A DNA stretch of 64,000 bases from Rapidithrix thailandica (GCF_039710355.1 NZ_JBDKWZ010000005.1:124001-188000); one strand, 5' to 3'; counted from the stretch's first letter, positions 34,792-44,277 are shown. Made by a program: numbers and translations. The notes: generated by a model not told the origin, from the letters alone.

Positions 34792-36270
34792 ATGGCAGGT
34801 GGAGTTGCACCAACGAGTTCACAGAGTAGTATGGCACAGCAAGAAAACAAAAGTTATACTGTGCCATTGATTGTTCTTACAACACTATTTTTTATGTGGG
34901 GATTTATCACGTGTATGAATGATATCCTCATTCCTTTTGTCAAGAAAATGTTTGAATTGTCCCGGGTCCAATCCCTTTTGGTGCAATTTGCTTTTTTTGG
35001 AGCTTATTTTATGGGTTCATTGATTTACTTCCTTATTTCCTCTAAAAAAGGAGACCCTATTTCAAAGATCGGTTATAAAAACGGCCTGTTGATCGGCCTG
35101 ATCGTTTCGGCTTTGGGTTGTGCCTTATTGTATCCGGCTGCTGAAATTAAAATCTATGGGTTCTTTCTCGGTGCATTGTTTGTATTGGGTTTGGGGTTTA
35201 CCATGTTGCAAATTTCTGCCAATCCATATGTAGCGATTTTAGGAAAACCGGAAACGGCCTCCAGCCGCTTGAATCTGTCTCAAGCCTTTAACTCTTTTGG
35301 GACTACTATTGCTCCGGTAATCGGGGGATATTTGGTCTTCCACTTTTTTGCTACTTGGGGTGAGCCGTTACTGAATAAAATCGGTGATCCGATTACCACG
35401 GATGACGGAGGACCTATGTCCGCGTTGGGTGTACAATTGCCGTATCTGATTTTTGCGGGTATTTTCCTTTTGTTAGCGCTTTTGATCAAGGTAACGAATT
35501 TGCCCCGCTTTACAGGAGAAGAGCAAGTGGTAAGCGGTTTGGGAGCCTTGAAACATTCGCATTTGGTCTTGGGGATGGTTGCCATCTTTATGTATGTAGG
35601 AGGAGAAGTGAGTATCGGTAGCGTGTTGATTAATTATATGAAAGAGCAAGTCGGGTTCACGGAGCGTGTTGCCTCATCTTATTTGGCTTTCTACTGGGGT
35701 GGTGCTATGATCGGCCGCTTTTTAGGAGCTATTTCGCTGAGCGATATGGCAAGCGAAGGCAAGAGAAATTTGTATATGATCGGTGCCGCGGTAGCTTCCT
35801 TTTTGGTGATTTACGGGGTTGTATATATTGAGAGTGGTTTTGAGTTCGAGCTCAGTCAGGTGTATCCTTATATGTTGATCATGGTGGTGAACTTTATCGG
35901 CTTTAAAATTGGTAAAGGAGCACCTTCCCGTACGTTATTGGTATTCTCCTTAGCCGCTATTGTATTATTGTGTACAACTTTGGCAACGACAGGTATGCTG
36001 GCCATTTGGACGGTGATTGGGATTGGTTTGTTTAACTCCATCATGTGGTCCAATATCTTTACTTTGGCAATCAAAGACTTAGGAAAATATACTTCACAAG
36101 GTTCGTCTCTTTTAATCATGATGATTTTGGGAGGAGCCTTAATGCCCTTGGTCCAAGGCTCAGTGGCCGATATGTTAGGGGGCTACCATTATTCATTCTT
36201 TATTCCGATCATCTCATATGTCTATTTGGCATTTTATGGATGGAAAGGTCATATCGTAAAAAAATCATAA
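34792..36270 (+). CDS. Sugar MFS transporter (GluP/FucP family)
   Basis: Inner-membrane proton-coupled sugar importer of 492 residues with about twelve hydrophobic helices. Family landmarks are TTLFFMWGFITCMNDILIPF at the first helix, GFTMLQISANPYVAILGKPE and ASSRLNLSQAFNSFGTTIAP, all characteristic of the glucose/galactose (GluP) and fucose (FucP) permeases. It is followed ten bases later by a ROK-type sugar kinase, so the pair probably imports and phosphorylates a hexose, glucose being most likely. N-terminal 20 residues are a soluble Ser/Gln-rich tail. Exact substrate cannot be read. Confidence 0.92.
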   Translation: MAGGVAPTSSQSSMAQQENKSYTVPLIVLTTLFFMWGFITCMNDILIPFVKKMFELSRVQSLLVQFAFFGAYFMGSLIYFLISSKKGDPISKIGYKNGLLIGLIVSALGCALLYPAAEIKIYGFFLGALFVLGLGFTMLQISANPYVAILGKPETASSRLNLSQAFNSFGTTIAPVIGGYLVFHFFATWGEPLLNKIGDPITTDDGGPMSALGVQLPYLIFAGIFLLLALLIKVTNLPRFTGEEQVVSGLGALKHSHLVLGMVAIFMYVGGEVSIGSVLINYMKEQVGFTERVASSYLAFYWGGAMIGRFLGAISLSDMASEGKRNLYMIGAAVASFLVIYGVVYIESGFEFELSQVYPYMLIMVVNFIGFKIGKGAPSRTLLVFSLAAIVLLCTTLATTGMLAIWTVIGIGLFNSIMWSNIFTLAIKDLGKYTSQGSSLLIMMILGGALMPLVQGSVADMLGGYHYSFFIPIISYVYLAFYGWKGHIVKKS

Positions 36271-36280
36271 GCGAAAAATC

Positions 36281-37258
36281 ATGAGTAAGAAAGAGGTTAC
36301 ATTGGGAATTGACATTGGAGGTACCAATACAAAATTGGGATTGGTGGACAGGCAAGGGGCTTCCATTATTACAGACAGTATCAAAACCTATGCTCAAGAA
36401 CCTGCAGATCATTTTGTCCCTCGGCTTGCTGAGGCTTGTTTTGCCTTGATCAATAAGGTAAGCGATCAGGTAGAAGTATTGGCCGTAGGAGTAGGGGTCC
36501 CCAATGGAAATTATTATCATGGAACGGTAGAAGATGCCCCGAATTTGCGCTGGGGAAAATACGTGCCCTTGGCCCAAATGATTCAGGATGCCATCAACCT
36601 GCCCGTAGCATTGACCAACGATGCCAATGCGGCAGCCATTGGAGAAAAGAAATTTGGGGTAGCCAAAGACTTTGATGACTTCGTAGTCATTACCTTAGGT
36701 ACTGGATTGGGGAGTGGTATATATGTGAACGGAAGTTTGGTCTACGGGCACGATGGTTTTGCCGGAGAGCTGGGGCACACTACGGTTTTCCTGGATGGGC
36801 GAGATTGTCCGACAGCCAGAAAAGGCTCCTTGGAAACCTACGTTTCGGCCACCGGAATTAAACGTACGGTTTTTGAATTGCTCGCCAAACGCATTGAGCC
36901 AAGTGTATTGCGCGATTATAGCTACAATATGCTGGAAGCCAAACATATTACGGAGGCCGCTTTGGATGGTGATCCTATCGCGATAGAGGCTTTTGACTAT
37001 ACCGGAAGAATCCTCGGGTTAAAATTATCGGATGCCATTGCACATACCAGTCCGGAAGCCTTTATTCTTTTTGGAGGATTGGCCAATGCGGGAGATTTGA
37101 TTTTGAACCCGACCAAAAAATATATGGAAGAATATAACCTGGGTATCTATAAAAATAAGGTGAAAGTACTGTTATCAGACCTGAAAGGAGACAACACAGC
37201 GGTGTTGGGGGCTAGTGCACTTGCCTGGGACGAATACGAAAAAAAACTAAAAAAATAG
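36281..37258 (+). CDS. ROK family sugar kinase with altered zinc motif
   Basis: Cytoplasmic 325-residue kinase probably phosphorylating the sugar imported by the upstream permease. The phosphate-binding start is LGIDIGGTNTKLGLVD, the catalytic region LTNDANAAAIGEKKFG and LGTGLGSGIYVNG, and the sugar-binding E-x-G-H is GELGHTTV. The ROK zinc-binding signature G-R-x-C-x-C-G-x-x-G-C-x-E appears here as GRDCPTARKGSLE: the first Cys is kept while the second is Thr and the third Ser, so zinc binding in the usual manner is not possible. The E of the motif and flanking TYVSATG are intact, so activity may be retained. Ten bases after the transporter stop; one operon. Confidence 0.9.
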   Translation: MSKKEVTLGIDIGGTNTKLGLVDRQGASIITDSIKTYAQEPADHFVPRLAEACFALINKVSDQVEVLAVGVGVPNGNYYHGTVEDAPNLRWGKYVPLAQMIQDAINLPVALTNDANAAAIGEKKFGVAKDFDDFVVITLGTGLGSGIYVNGSLVYGHDGFAGELGHTTVFLDGRDCPTARKGSLETYVSATGIKRTVFELLAKRIEPSVLRDYSYNMLEAKHITEAALDGDPIAIEAFDYTGRILGLKLSDAIAHTSPEAFILFGGLANAGDLILNPTKKYMEEYNLGIYKNKVKVLLSDLKGDNTAVLGASALAWDEYEKKLKK

Positions 37259-37330
37259 GGTTAGTAATCGAGAAGGAAGTGTAAAGGACTAAATGTCTTT
37301 ACAAATCCTGGTTTTGAAAAACTCATAGAG

Positions 37331-37357
37331 AAGCCGGTGGATATGCCGGCTTTTTTT
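37331..37357 (+). terminator. Terminator of the transporter-kinase operon
   Basis: Stem AAGCCGG/CCGGCTT with an eight-base loop and T run; about 70 bases after the kinase stop. Confidence 0.75.
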
Positions 37358-37635
37358 ACGAATAAGGAATTGCAAGATAGGTGGTTGCCCTGGGCTTGAA
37401 TGCTTAAAACCTTCAATTCTAAACAATAATTTGTAAATTACGCCTTGGTTAGGATGCCTGTCCTTAGAGGGCAGGTTTTTTAGCATGTATGGTTTTAAGT
37501 ATTCAAGCATACAGGAGGTAAATATCAGCAGTAGCTGAAGGGTATTTTTTAGAAAAGTATAACTCAGAATTTGTCATCAGAGTAGGCGGCTCAATTACCA
37601 GAAACGCCTCCATAGTATATCTGCTTAATTTTTTT
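37358..37635. other. Remainder of the intergenic region before dxr
   Basis: Part of a 377-base gap after the kinase gene. It contains a second terminator-like hairpin at 37457-37481 and otherwise no recognisable feature. Confidence 0.4.
37457..37481 (+). terminator. Second terminator-like hairpin in the kinase-dxr gap
   Basis: Seven-base stem CCTGTCC/GGGCAGG (one G-T pair), five-base loop and T6. It is about 100 bases after the operon terminator, so it is either a back-up terminator or the end of an unseen small transcript. Confidence 0.45.
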
Positions 37636-38790
37636 ATGGGGAAGAAGAAAGGAATTGCCATTTTAGGCTCAACAGGCTCTATAGGCACTCAGGCACTAGA
37701 AGTTATCGAAAGTAAGCCGGAGCATTTTGGAGTGGAAGTATTGACTGCCCAAAACAATGTGGCATTATTGATCGAGCAATGCCGTAAATTTCAACCCAAG
37801 GCAGCCGTCATTGGTAATGAAGCGCATTATCCTGTGTTAAAAGAGGCCTTGGCAGGTACGGCCATCGAAGTGATGGCAGGTAGCCATGCGTTGTGTGAAG
37901 TGGTGCAAAGAGATTCGGTGGATATGGTATTGACGGCCTTGGTGGGATATTCAGGGCTAAAACCAACCATTTCAGCCATCGAAAGCCAAAAAGATATTGC
38001 CTTAGCCAATAAAGAAACCTTGGTGGTGGCAGGACAATTGATTACTTCTTTGGCCGTACAACATAAGGTGAATATATTGCCTGTGGATTCAGAGCATTCG
38101 GCTATTTTCCAATGTTTGGTAGGGGAGGAGCAAAATCCGATTGAAAAAATTATATTGACGGCTTCGGGAGGACCCTTCCGGGGGAAGAGCCGCGAAGAGT
38201 TAGCTGTAGTTACCAGAAAACAGGCCCTTAAACATCCTAATTGGGAGATGGGGGCGAAAATTACTATTGATTCGGCCAGTTTGATGAACAAGGGGCTGGA
38301 AGTGATCGAAGCAAAGTGGCTGTTTGATTTGGAACTTTCACAAATTGAAGTCATTATTCATCCTCAATCCATTGTACATTCACTTGTACAGTTTGAAGAC
38401 GGAAGTATCAAAGCTCAATTAGGCTTGCCGGATATGAAACTGCCCATTCAATATGCCATGGCTTATCCGGAAAGGTTGCCTACTACCTTTGAGCGTTTTA
38501 ACTTTGTCAATTATCCGTCACTAACATTTGAACAGCCAGACCGGGAGACATTCCGGAATTTACAACTGGCTTTTGATGCCTTGGAAGCCGGGGGAAATAT
38601 ACCTTGTATCTTAAATGCTGCTAATGAGATTGCTGTTGCGCGGTTTTTGAAAGAAGAGGTAGGCTTTTTGCAGATAGCCGAATTGAATGAAGCCTGTATG
38701 CAGCAAATTCAATACATAGGAGCACCCTCTTATCAGGATTTTGTTGAAACGGATAAATTGACCCGGCAATTGGCCCGCGACTTATTTTAA
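37636..38790 (+). CDS. dxr: 1-deoxy-D-xylulose 5-phosphate reductoisomerase
   Basis: Converts DXP to MEP with NADPH, the committed step of the non-mevalonate isoprenoid pathway. The 384-residue protein has the NADPH-binding LGSTGSIGTQALEV at the N-terminus, ANKETLVVAG, VDSEHSAIFQCL (metal and substrate ligands), LTASGGPFRGKS, HPNWEMGAKITIDSASLMNK with its conserved His and Lys, and IIHPQSIVHSLVQFEDGS. Length is normal. rseP follows 129 bases later on the same strand, the order dxr-rseP being common in bacteria, so they may be co-regulated. Confidence 0.97.
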   Translation: MGKKKGIAILGSTGSIGTQALEVIESKPEHFGVEVLTAQNNVALLIEQCRKFQPKAAVIGNEAHYPVLKEALAGTAIEVMAGSHALCEVVQRDSVDMVLTALVGYSGLKPTISAIESQKDIALANKETLVVAGQLITSLAVQHKVNILPVDSEHSAIFQCLVGEEQNPIEKIILTASGGPFRGKSREELAVVTRKQALKHPNWEMGAKITIDSASLMNKGLEVIEAKWLFDLELSQIEVIIHPQSIVHSLVQFEDGSIKAQLGLPDMKLPIQYAMAYPERLPTTFERFNFVNYPSLTFEQPDRETFRNLQLAFDALEAGGNIPCILNAANEIAVARFLKEEVGFLQIAELNEACMQQIQYIGAPSYQDFVETDKLTRQLARDLF

Positions 38791-38919
38791 TCTTACGGTA
38801 AGTGAAATTCAGAGTTATCTTGAACGGGTATGATTGCAAATTGTTGATAACAAATAAGTTGATTCTTTAATAAATTAAGTACAGGTACTTAGATTATCTA
38901 AATTTTTTAAATGTAAAGC

Positions 38920-40248
38920 ATGGAAGGATTAATCATGACAGCTCAGCTTTTGTTGGGATTGTGCATTTTGGTGGGATTGCACGAGCTGGGGCACATGTTA
39001 GCCGCGAAAGCTTTTGGGATGAAAGTGGAAAAGTTCTCAATAGGATTTCCGCCCAAAATCTTTGGCTTTAAAATAGGAGAAACCGAGTATTCTTTGGGCG
39101 CTTTGCCGTTGGGAGGCTTTGTGAAAATTTCAGGAATGATTGATGAATCTCTGGATACCAATTATCTCAAATCAGAACCGGAACCTTGGGAATATCGCGC
39201 TAAACCAGCCTGGCAACGGTTAATTGTGATGATGGGAGGGATTATCATGAATATTATTACCGGAATTGTGGTGTTTATCTGCGTTGTCTATTTTTACGGA
39301 GATACGTATTACTCCGTGGATGAAGTGAACAAACACGGAATTTATGTCAATGAGATCGGACGCGAAATGGGCTTGGAACGGGGAGACAAAGTCATCAAAC
39401 TGAATGGGAAGAGCTTTGATAATTTCGATGAAGTGCGAAACCCTAATTTTTTGCTGGCGGAGGGAAGTTACTATACCATATTGCGCAAGGGACGGGAAAT
39501 TGATATTCATATCCCTTCTGATTTAATTGAGAAATTAAGTGAAAAAGACGTAGACCGGAATTTTATCGATGCATTAAAGCCTTTTTTGGTCAATAAGGTA
39601 GAAGACGGAACCCCTGCGGCAAGAGCCGGATTACAAAAAGGGGATAAGATAATTGCAGTGGATGGTGAGCCGGTCCCCTATTTTCAGGATTTGCAAAAAA
39701 TACTTTACCGTAATTCCGGAAAAAATATTGACCTGAAAGTAGCGAGAAGTCAAAAGGATGCAATCGATACCTTACAACTTTCTTCGGAAGTAACCGAAAA
39801 GGGTACCTTAGGCTTTTATCCGGCCTGGGATTTAGAAGTATCCCGTACCCATTATACTTTTGTAGAGTCCATTCCCAAAGGAACGAAAGAAGCTTTCGGA
39901 GTGATCATCATTCAGCTGAAAGCTTTCAAGAAAATTCTCAAAGGAGAAGTTTCCGCTTCGAAGTCACTAAGTGGGCCTATAGGGATCGCCCAGTTTTTCG
40001 GAGGAGTCTGGAATTGGACACACTTCTGGATGATCACAGGGATGCTTTCAATGGTATTGGCGTTTATGAACTTCCTGCCGATCCCAGCGTTGGATGGTGG
40101 TCATGTAGTATTCTTATCCTATGAAATTATTTCGGGAAGGCCTCCCTCCGATAAATTCCTGGAAGGGGCTCAAAAAGTTGGAATGTTCTTGTTGTTGGGC
40201 ATTATGGTTTTCGCCTTTGGCAACGATATTTATAAATGGCTTTTCTAA
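38920..40248 (+). CDS. rseP: RseP-type site-2 zinc metalloprotease
   Basis: Inner-membrane intramembrane protease of 442 residues that cleaves membrane-bound anti-sigma factors and remnant signal peptides. The zinc-binding HELGH is at residues 21-25 in the first helix, the third ligand in NFLPIPALDGGHVVF near the C-terminal helices. Helix FVKISGMIDES and GGIIMNIITGIVVF are family landmarks. A PDZ-like region lies at residues ~220-290 (GTPAARAGLQKGDKIIAVDG), with an earlier, more degenerate one at ~140-190. The gene ends at a strong hairpin shared with the convergent glycosyltransferase. Confidence 0.95.
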   Translation: MEGLIMTAQLLLGLCILVGLHELGHMLAAKAFGMKVEKFSIGFPPKIFGFKIGETEYSLGALPLGGFVKISGMIDESLDTNYLKSEPEPWEYRAKPAWQRLIVMMGGIIMNIITGIVVFICVVYFYGDTYYSVDEVNKHGIYVNEIGREMGLERGDKVIKLNGKSFDNFDEVRNPNFLLAEGSYYTILRKGREIDIHIPSDLIEKLSEKDVDRNFIDALKPFLVNKVEDGTPAARAGLQKGDKIIAVDGEPVPYFQDLQKILYRNSGKNIDLKVARSQKDAIDTLQLSSEVTEKGTLGFYPAWDLEVSRTHYTFVESIPKGTKEAFGVIIIQLKAFKKILKGEVSASKSLSGPIGIAQFFGGVWNWTHFWMITGMLSMVLAFMNFLPIPALDGGHVVFLSYEIISGRPPSDKFLEGAQKVGMFLLLGIMVFAFGNDIYKWLF

Positions 40249-40273
40249 ATAAGGGTAAAAGGAACGGCTATTT

Positions 40274-40313
40274 TCACAAAGGCCTCGCTTGATTTCAAGC
40301 GAGGCCTTTGTGA
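40274..40313. terminator. Shared terminator between rseP and the glycosyltransferase
   Basis: Perfect 17-base stem TCACAAAGGCCTCGCTT/AAGCGAGGCCTTTGTGA with a six-base loop between convergent genes; short T stretches only, but the stem is very strong. Confidence 0.75.
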
Positions 40314-40344
40314 TTGAGAACTAAAGATTCGAAAACGTCTTTGT

Positions 40345-41556
40345 TTAATCTTGGTTTTCTAGCTCGGCTGTAACGGCTACTTGTAAATGAGGGATTTTTG
40401 AAATTGATGTATGGCTTGTTTTTGGTATATATTTTCGGTTTAGACATTGGTAGATAGCCTGAAAATATTTGTTGATAACGATTTGTTGATCAAACTGACT
40501 GACGGCTAAAGTGCGGCTGTTTTTACGGAACTCTTCCAAGGTAGACTGAGGTGTTTGCCACATTTTTTCCAGTGCATTTGCCAGGCCTTCAGCATCTTTG
40601 GCCGGGCACAAGTAACCGTTTACACTTTCATATACTACCTCTTTGCATCCGGGTACATCGGTAGCCACCAATGGTTTGCCCATACTGGCCGCTTCTAATA
40701 AAGACCTTGGCGTGCCCTCTCTGTAAGAAGGAAGCACCACACAGTCGGCTTTGGCAATGTAGGGGCGTACATCTGCCACCCTACCTAAGTATTCTAGAAG
40801 ACCCTCCTGTTGCCAGGTTTTCACTTGGGTCAACGGAATACCTAAGCCGGCTGCATTTTCTATATCTCCCAACAGTTGGAATTTTGCTTTTACACGACCT
40901 TCTTTTCGCAATTTGCGAATGGCATCCACATATTCAAGAATCCCTTTATCATACAGCAAACGAGCAACCAACAGAAAGGTAAAGGACGACTGGTTGGCTT
41001 CATTATCACTTTGTTCTACAGGACTGAAATGGTGGATGTCTACCCCTGAACCCGGCAATAAGTCTGTGATCTTTTCTGATACCAGAGCTTGTTGTAGAAA
41101 AATTTTCCGGTCGTCCTGGTTTTGGAAAAAGACTACTTTGGGTAGGCGAAATGAATAGCGGTATAAGGTCTTGGCAATGTAAGATTTGTAATTTTCTCTT
41201 AGAAAAACCGTACCCAAACCTGTCACGTTATTGATGACCGGAATACCTGCGAGTGCAGCTGCTACGCTTCCGTAAATATTGGGCTTGATGGTAAAATGAA
41301 GTACAATATCCAGAGACGATTTGGTATAAACTTTATATAAATCGTAAACAAGCCGCAAATCTGAAATGGGATTGGAACTCTTACGGTATACCCTGATAGC
41401 TTGATATTCACATCCCATTTGTTCTAATAAAGGAGAAAAATCATCTCTAGGCGCGATAGCAACTACTTCATGTCCTTCTTCCAGTAAACGCTTGATGAGG
41501 CCTTTGCGGAAGTTATAGATATTCCATGAAGTGTTAATAACTATTCCGATTCGCAT
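40345..41556 (-). CDS. Glycosyltransferase family 4 protein
   Basis: GT-B fold retaining glycosyltransferase of 403 residues, probably acting on surface polysaccharide or lipid-linked sugars at the cytoplasmic face. The N-domain starts GIVINTSWNIYNFRKGLIK and has HFTIKPNIYGSVAAALAGIP and NNVTGLGTVF, typical of N-acetylgalactosamine/galactose transferases of the PglA-like group. The C-domain has LLVARLLYDKGILEYVDAI and the E-x7-E motif in SYREGTPRSLLEAASMGKPL, which binds the nucleotide sugar. No other glycan gene is adjacent. Donor and acceptor are not readable. Confidence 0.9.
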   Translation of the reverse strand: MRIGIVINTSWNIYNFRKGLIKRLLEEGHEVVAIAPRDDFSPLLEQMGCEYQAIRVYRKSSNPISDLRLVYDLYKVYTKSSLDIVLHFTIKPNIYGSVAAALAGIPVINNVTGLGTVFLRENYKSYIAKTLYRYSFRLPKVVFFQNQDDRKIFLQQALVSEKITDLLPGSGVDIHHFSPVEQSDNEANQSSFTFLLVARLLYDKGILEYVDAIRKLRKEGRVKAKFQLLGDIENAAGLGIPLTQVKTWQQEGLLEYLGRVADVRPYIAKADCVVLPSYREGTPRSLLEAASMGKPLVATDVPGCKEVVYESVNGYLCPAKDAEGLANALEKMWQTPQSTLEEFRKNSRTLAVSQFDQQIVINKYFQAIYQCLNRKYIPKTSHTSISKIPHLQVAVTAELENQD

Positions 41557-42189
41557 AATTAAAAAAATACAGAGGTTTAAGTTAGTGTAATTAGTTTTAT
41601 GCCGGATTATGCGCTACACATATTCCTCCACCTTTACTTATTTTAAGAATTGGTTCTCTTCTTTCAAAAAAGAAAACAGGGATTAAAAATCAGTTTGGCG
41701 AAAGGACCTAAGTGGCAGTTATAGCCCTTTGTTAATCGAAAGTTGCTTGTCTTTAACTGTCTTGCTCACCATTCGGGCAAAAGCCAATGATGAAAGGAAG
41801 ACTTGAATAGTTGTTTTTTGGAAGATCCGATAGTAATCTTAGAGTGTGCTCTCCTATGATCTTTTCAAAAATACTCACTTAAGAATGTGCTCTATCTACA
41901 AAAATTATTCCTTTTGAAAAAAATAAGTAAGCATGTATACAAATAAAAAAAAAAAACTTAGTAATGTCTATTAAGTATTCAAAATATGAAAAACCTTAGC
42001 AGAAAATTAATGTAATGTTGTAAGGGAATTTCCTTGTTTCGTAGAGAGAATTCCTTTTAATTTGTTGCCAATGAGAGACTTTCAGAAGGTGATGTATATT
42101 TATTGAAATAGAAGTGAATGCAATTCCTTTTGTGAACTTTCTGATTAAGTACTATTCATTTTTTATCTTTGCTGCTTGAATGTAAGGTG
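41557..42189. other. Long AT-rich intergenic region
   Basis: This 633-base gap between divergent genes contains only the promoter at 42141-42171 that I can support. There is a run of 13 A at 41946 and no convincing small gene or hairpin. Confidence 0.45.
42141..42171 (+). promoter_or_regulatory. Promoter of the lipoprotein-metK operon
   Basis: TATCTTTG at 42164-42171 matches TAnnTTTG exactly, with CTG at 42141 spaced 20 bases upstream. It places transcription start around 42178, which supports the lipoprotein ATG at 42190 and excludes a TTG at 42169. Confidence 0.5.
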
Positions 42190-42888
42190 ATGAGATTTTT
42201 TTTAGGGATTTTAGTAGCATGTTGTTTCTCATCTTGTTATGAGATCCGGGAGTTAGTTCATATTAATATAGATGGCTCCGGGCGCTATGAGTTACAGTTA
42301 GATTTTACTCATAGTAAATTGGAGCTGTCCAGGCTAACAGCTTTGACAAAGGAGGAGGCGGCTTTATTGGGAGTGTCTCGTAATCCGTTTTCTGTGTTGG
42401 ATTCCGTGTTTAAAGAAGGAGCGGCAACCTTAAATTCCCTTCCGGGCATTGTAGGGGCTGTAAGCACAAATGATCCCCTCAATTTTAAATATGGTATTAC
42501 TTTCGAATTTTATGATGTGGACATATTAAATTCCGCACTGACGCATTTAGACAGCCGGGAATTTGAAAGTCCGCCTGTATATTATGAATATAACCTGAAA
42601 GGGAAGTTTTCCAAATCCAGGCAACAGGTGTTTGCCCATTTGATGGAAGTGTTTCCCTCTCAGCAAGAAGATTTACCTGATGAAGTCAGGCAATATTTTG
42701 AGCAGCTGTATAACTCTATGACCTATAAGCTGATTTTATCCACGGAAGGGAAAATCAAACGCTCTGTCAATGACAATGCCATCGTATCCGTGGACCGAAA
42801 ACAATTATTGTTTACAGCATTTGTCAGAGAGTTACAAGAAGAAGAGGTCGATTGGGAAAATACAGTTAAATTTAAAACAAAACGCTAG
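42190..42888 (+). CDS. Putative lipoprotein of unknown function
   Basis: A 232-residue protein with leader MRFFLGILVACCFSSC ending in a lipobox-like sequence with Cys16, so it is probably a lipoprotein. After YEIRELVHINIDGSGRYELQ the chain is beta-rich in the first part and more helical around residues 130-175 (KSRQQVFAHLMEVFPSQQ and DEVRQYFEQLYNSM). No family was recognised. The stop lies 19 bases before the metK ATG, so it forms the first gene of an operon with metK. A TTG at 42169 is in frame but falls before the predicted transcription start. No functional link to SAM synthesis is evident. Confidence 0.75.
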   Translation: MRFFLGILVACCFSSCYEIRELVHINIDGSGRYELQLDFTHSKLELSRLTALTKEEAALLGVSRNPFSVLDSVFKEGAATLNSLPGIVGAVSTNDPLNFKYGITFEFYDVDILNSALTHLDSREFESPPVYYEYNLKGKFSKSRQQVFAHLMEVFPSQQEDLPDEVRQYFEQLYNSMTYKLILSTEGKIKRSVNDNAIVSVDRKQLLFTAFVRELQEEEVDWENTVKFKTKR

Positions 42889-42907
42889 TTTCTTAATTTC
42901 AAGATTT

Positions 42908-44185
42908 ATGTCATATTTATTCACTTCAGAGTCAGTATCAGAAGGACATCCTGATAAGATAGCAGACCAAATCTCGGATGCTATCCTGGATTCCATGTTA
43001 AGTCAGGATCCGGATTCAAGAGTAGCCTGTGAAACGATGGTTACTACCGGTTTGGTCGTAGTTGCAGGGGAGGTCACCACAAATGCCTATGTGGAAATTC
43101 CCGATATCGTAAGAGAAACCATTAAAAAAATTGGATATACCAAAAACGATTACAGCTTTGATTCCGAGTCATGTGGTGTGATGGGAGCGCTGCACAGCCA
43201 GTCACCGGATATTGCGCAGGGAGTGAATGAAGGACAGGGAATCGATAAAGATCAGGGAGCTGGTGATCAAGGGATGATGTTTGGGTATGCGACCAACGAA
43301 ACCCCCGAATACATGCCTATGGCTTTGGCGTATTCGCATCGTTTGGTAAAAGAATTGGCCAAAATCCGGAAGGAAGAGCCGGAGTTGATGTCCTATTTGC
43401 GTCCGGATGCCAAAGCCCAAGTTACTATTGAATACGGAGGGGATCACAATCCTTTAAGAGTACATACCATTGTAGTATCTACCCAACACGATGACTTTGC
43501 CAATGAGCCGCAAATGTTAGCAAAAATTCAGGAGGATATCCGTTCGATTGTAATTCCCAGGGTAATTCCTGACAAATTCCTGGATGAAAAAACGATCTTC
43601 CATATCAATCCTACAGGTAAGTTTGTGATTGGCGGGCCTCACGGTGATGCCGGATTAACCGGGCGTAAGATCATTGTAGATACGTATGGTGGAAAAGGAG
43701 CTCACGGGGGCGGTGCTTTTTCCGGAAAAGATGCTTCTAAGGTTGATCGTAGTGCGGCTTATGCTGCCCGGCACATCGCAAAAAACCTGGTGGCTGCCGG
43801 TATCGCTGACGAGGCCTTGGTACAAGTTGCGTATGCCATTGGTGTCTCCAATCCCGTATCCTTGAATATCAATACCTATAATAGCTCGAAGGTAGACTTG
43901 ACGGATGCTGAAATCGCGGAAAAAGTAGCACATATCTTTGATATGCGCCCGAAAGCTATTGTGGATCGTTTAGGGCTGAAATATCCGATTTTCTCCGAAA
44001 CAGCGGCTTATGGCCACATGGGGAGAGAGCCGTATAAGAAAGAGATCGATTTGTTCTATGTAGAACTGGAAGAAAAAAACGGACAGAGAAGGGAAGTAAG
44101 AACGAAAACTGTCAAAGAAGTGGAGTTCTTTACATGGGAAAAATTAGATTATGTAGACAAATTGAAAGAAGTATTTGATCTGTAG
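42908..44185 (+). CDS. metK: S-adenosylmethionine synthetase
   Basis: Makes S-adenosylmethionine from ATP and methionine. The 425-residue protein begins MSYLFTSESVSEGHPDKIAD, the standard start; the frame is open further upstream inside the lipoprotein gene, but that extension is spurious. Signature sequences are GAGDQGMMFGYATNE and GGGAFSGKDASKVDRS with the phosphate-binding lysines, plus FVIGGPHGDAGLTGRKI. Second gene of an operon with the upstream lipoprotein, 19 bases apart. The transcript ends at the hairpin at 44217-44249. Confidence 0.97.
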   Translation: MSYLFTSESVSEGHPDKIADQISDAILDSMLSQDPDSRVACETMVTTGLVVVAGEVTTNAYVEIPDIVRETIKKIGYTKNDYSFDSESCGVMGALHSQSPDIAQGVNEGQGIDKDQGAGDQGMMFGYATNETPEYMPMALAYSHRLVKELAKIRKEEPELMSYLRPDAKAQVTIEYGGDHNPLRVHTIVVSTQHDDFANEPQMLAKIQEDIRSIVIPRVIPDKFLDEKTIFHINPTGKFVIGGPHGDAGLTGRKIIVDTYGGKGAHGGGAFSGKDASKVDRSAAYAARHIAKNLVAAGIADEALVQVAYAIGVSNPVSLNINTYNSSKVDLTDAEIAEKVAHIFDMRPKAIVDRLGLKYPIFSETAAYGHMGREPYKKEIDLFYVELEEKNGQRREVRTKTVKEVEFFTWEKLDYVDKLKEVFDL

Positions 44186-44216
44186 TGATTCGAGTACATT
44201 ATCATCATAAAACAAG

Positions 44217-44249
44217 AGCCTGGTATTTTTCAAATATCAGGCTTTTTTT
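44217..44249 (+). terminator. Terminator of metK
   Basis: Twelve-base stem AGCCTGGTATTT/AAATATCAGGCT (one G-T pair) with a three-base loop and T7. Confidence 0.85.
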
Positions 44250-44277
44250 GAACGTAATTAAAACCTACTATCGTTTT

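Noticed and set aside
37827..38354. 175-codon open frame opposite dxr
   Set aside because: Antisense shadow of dxr, Ser/Cys-rich composition without family features.
42770..42907. In-frame upstream extension of metK beginning inside the lipoprotein gene
   Set aside because: The family start MSYLFTSESVSEGHPDKI begins at 42908; the extra residues overlap the lipoprotein frame and have no family resemblance.
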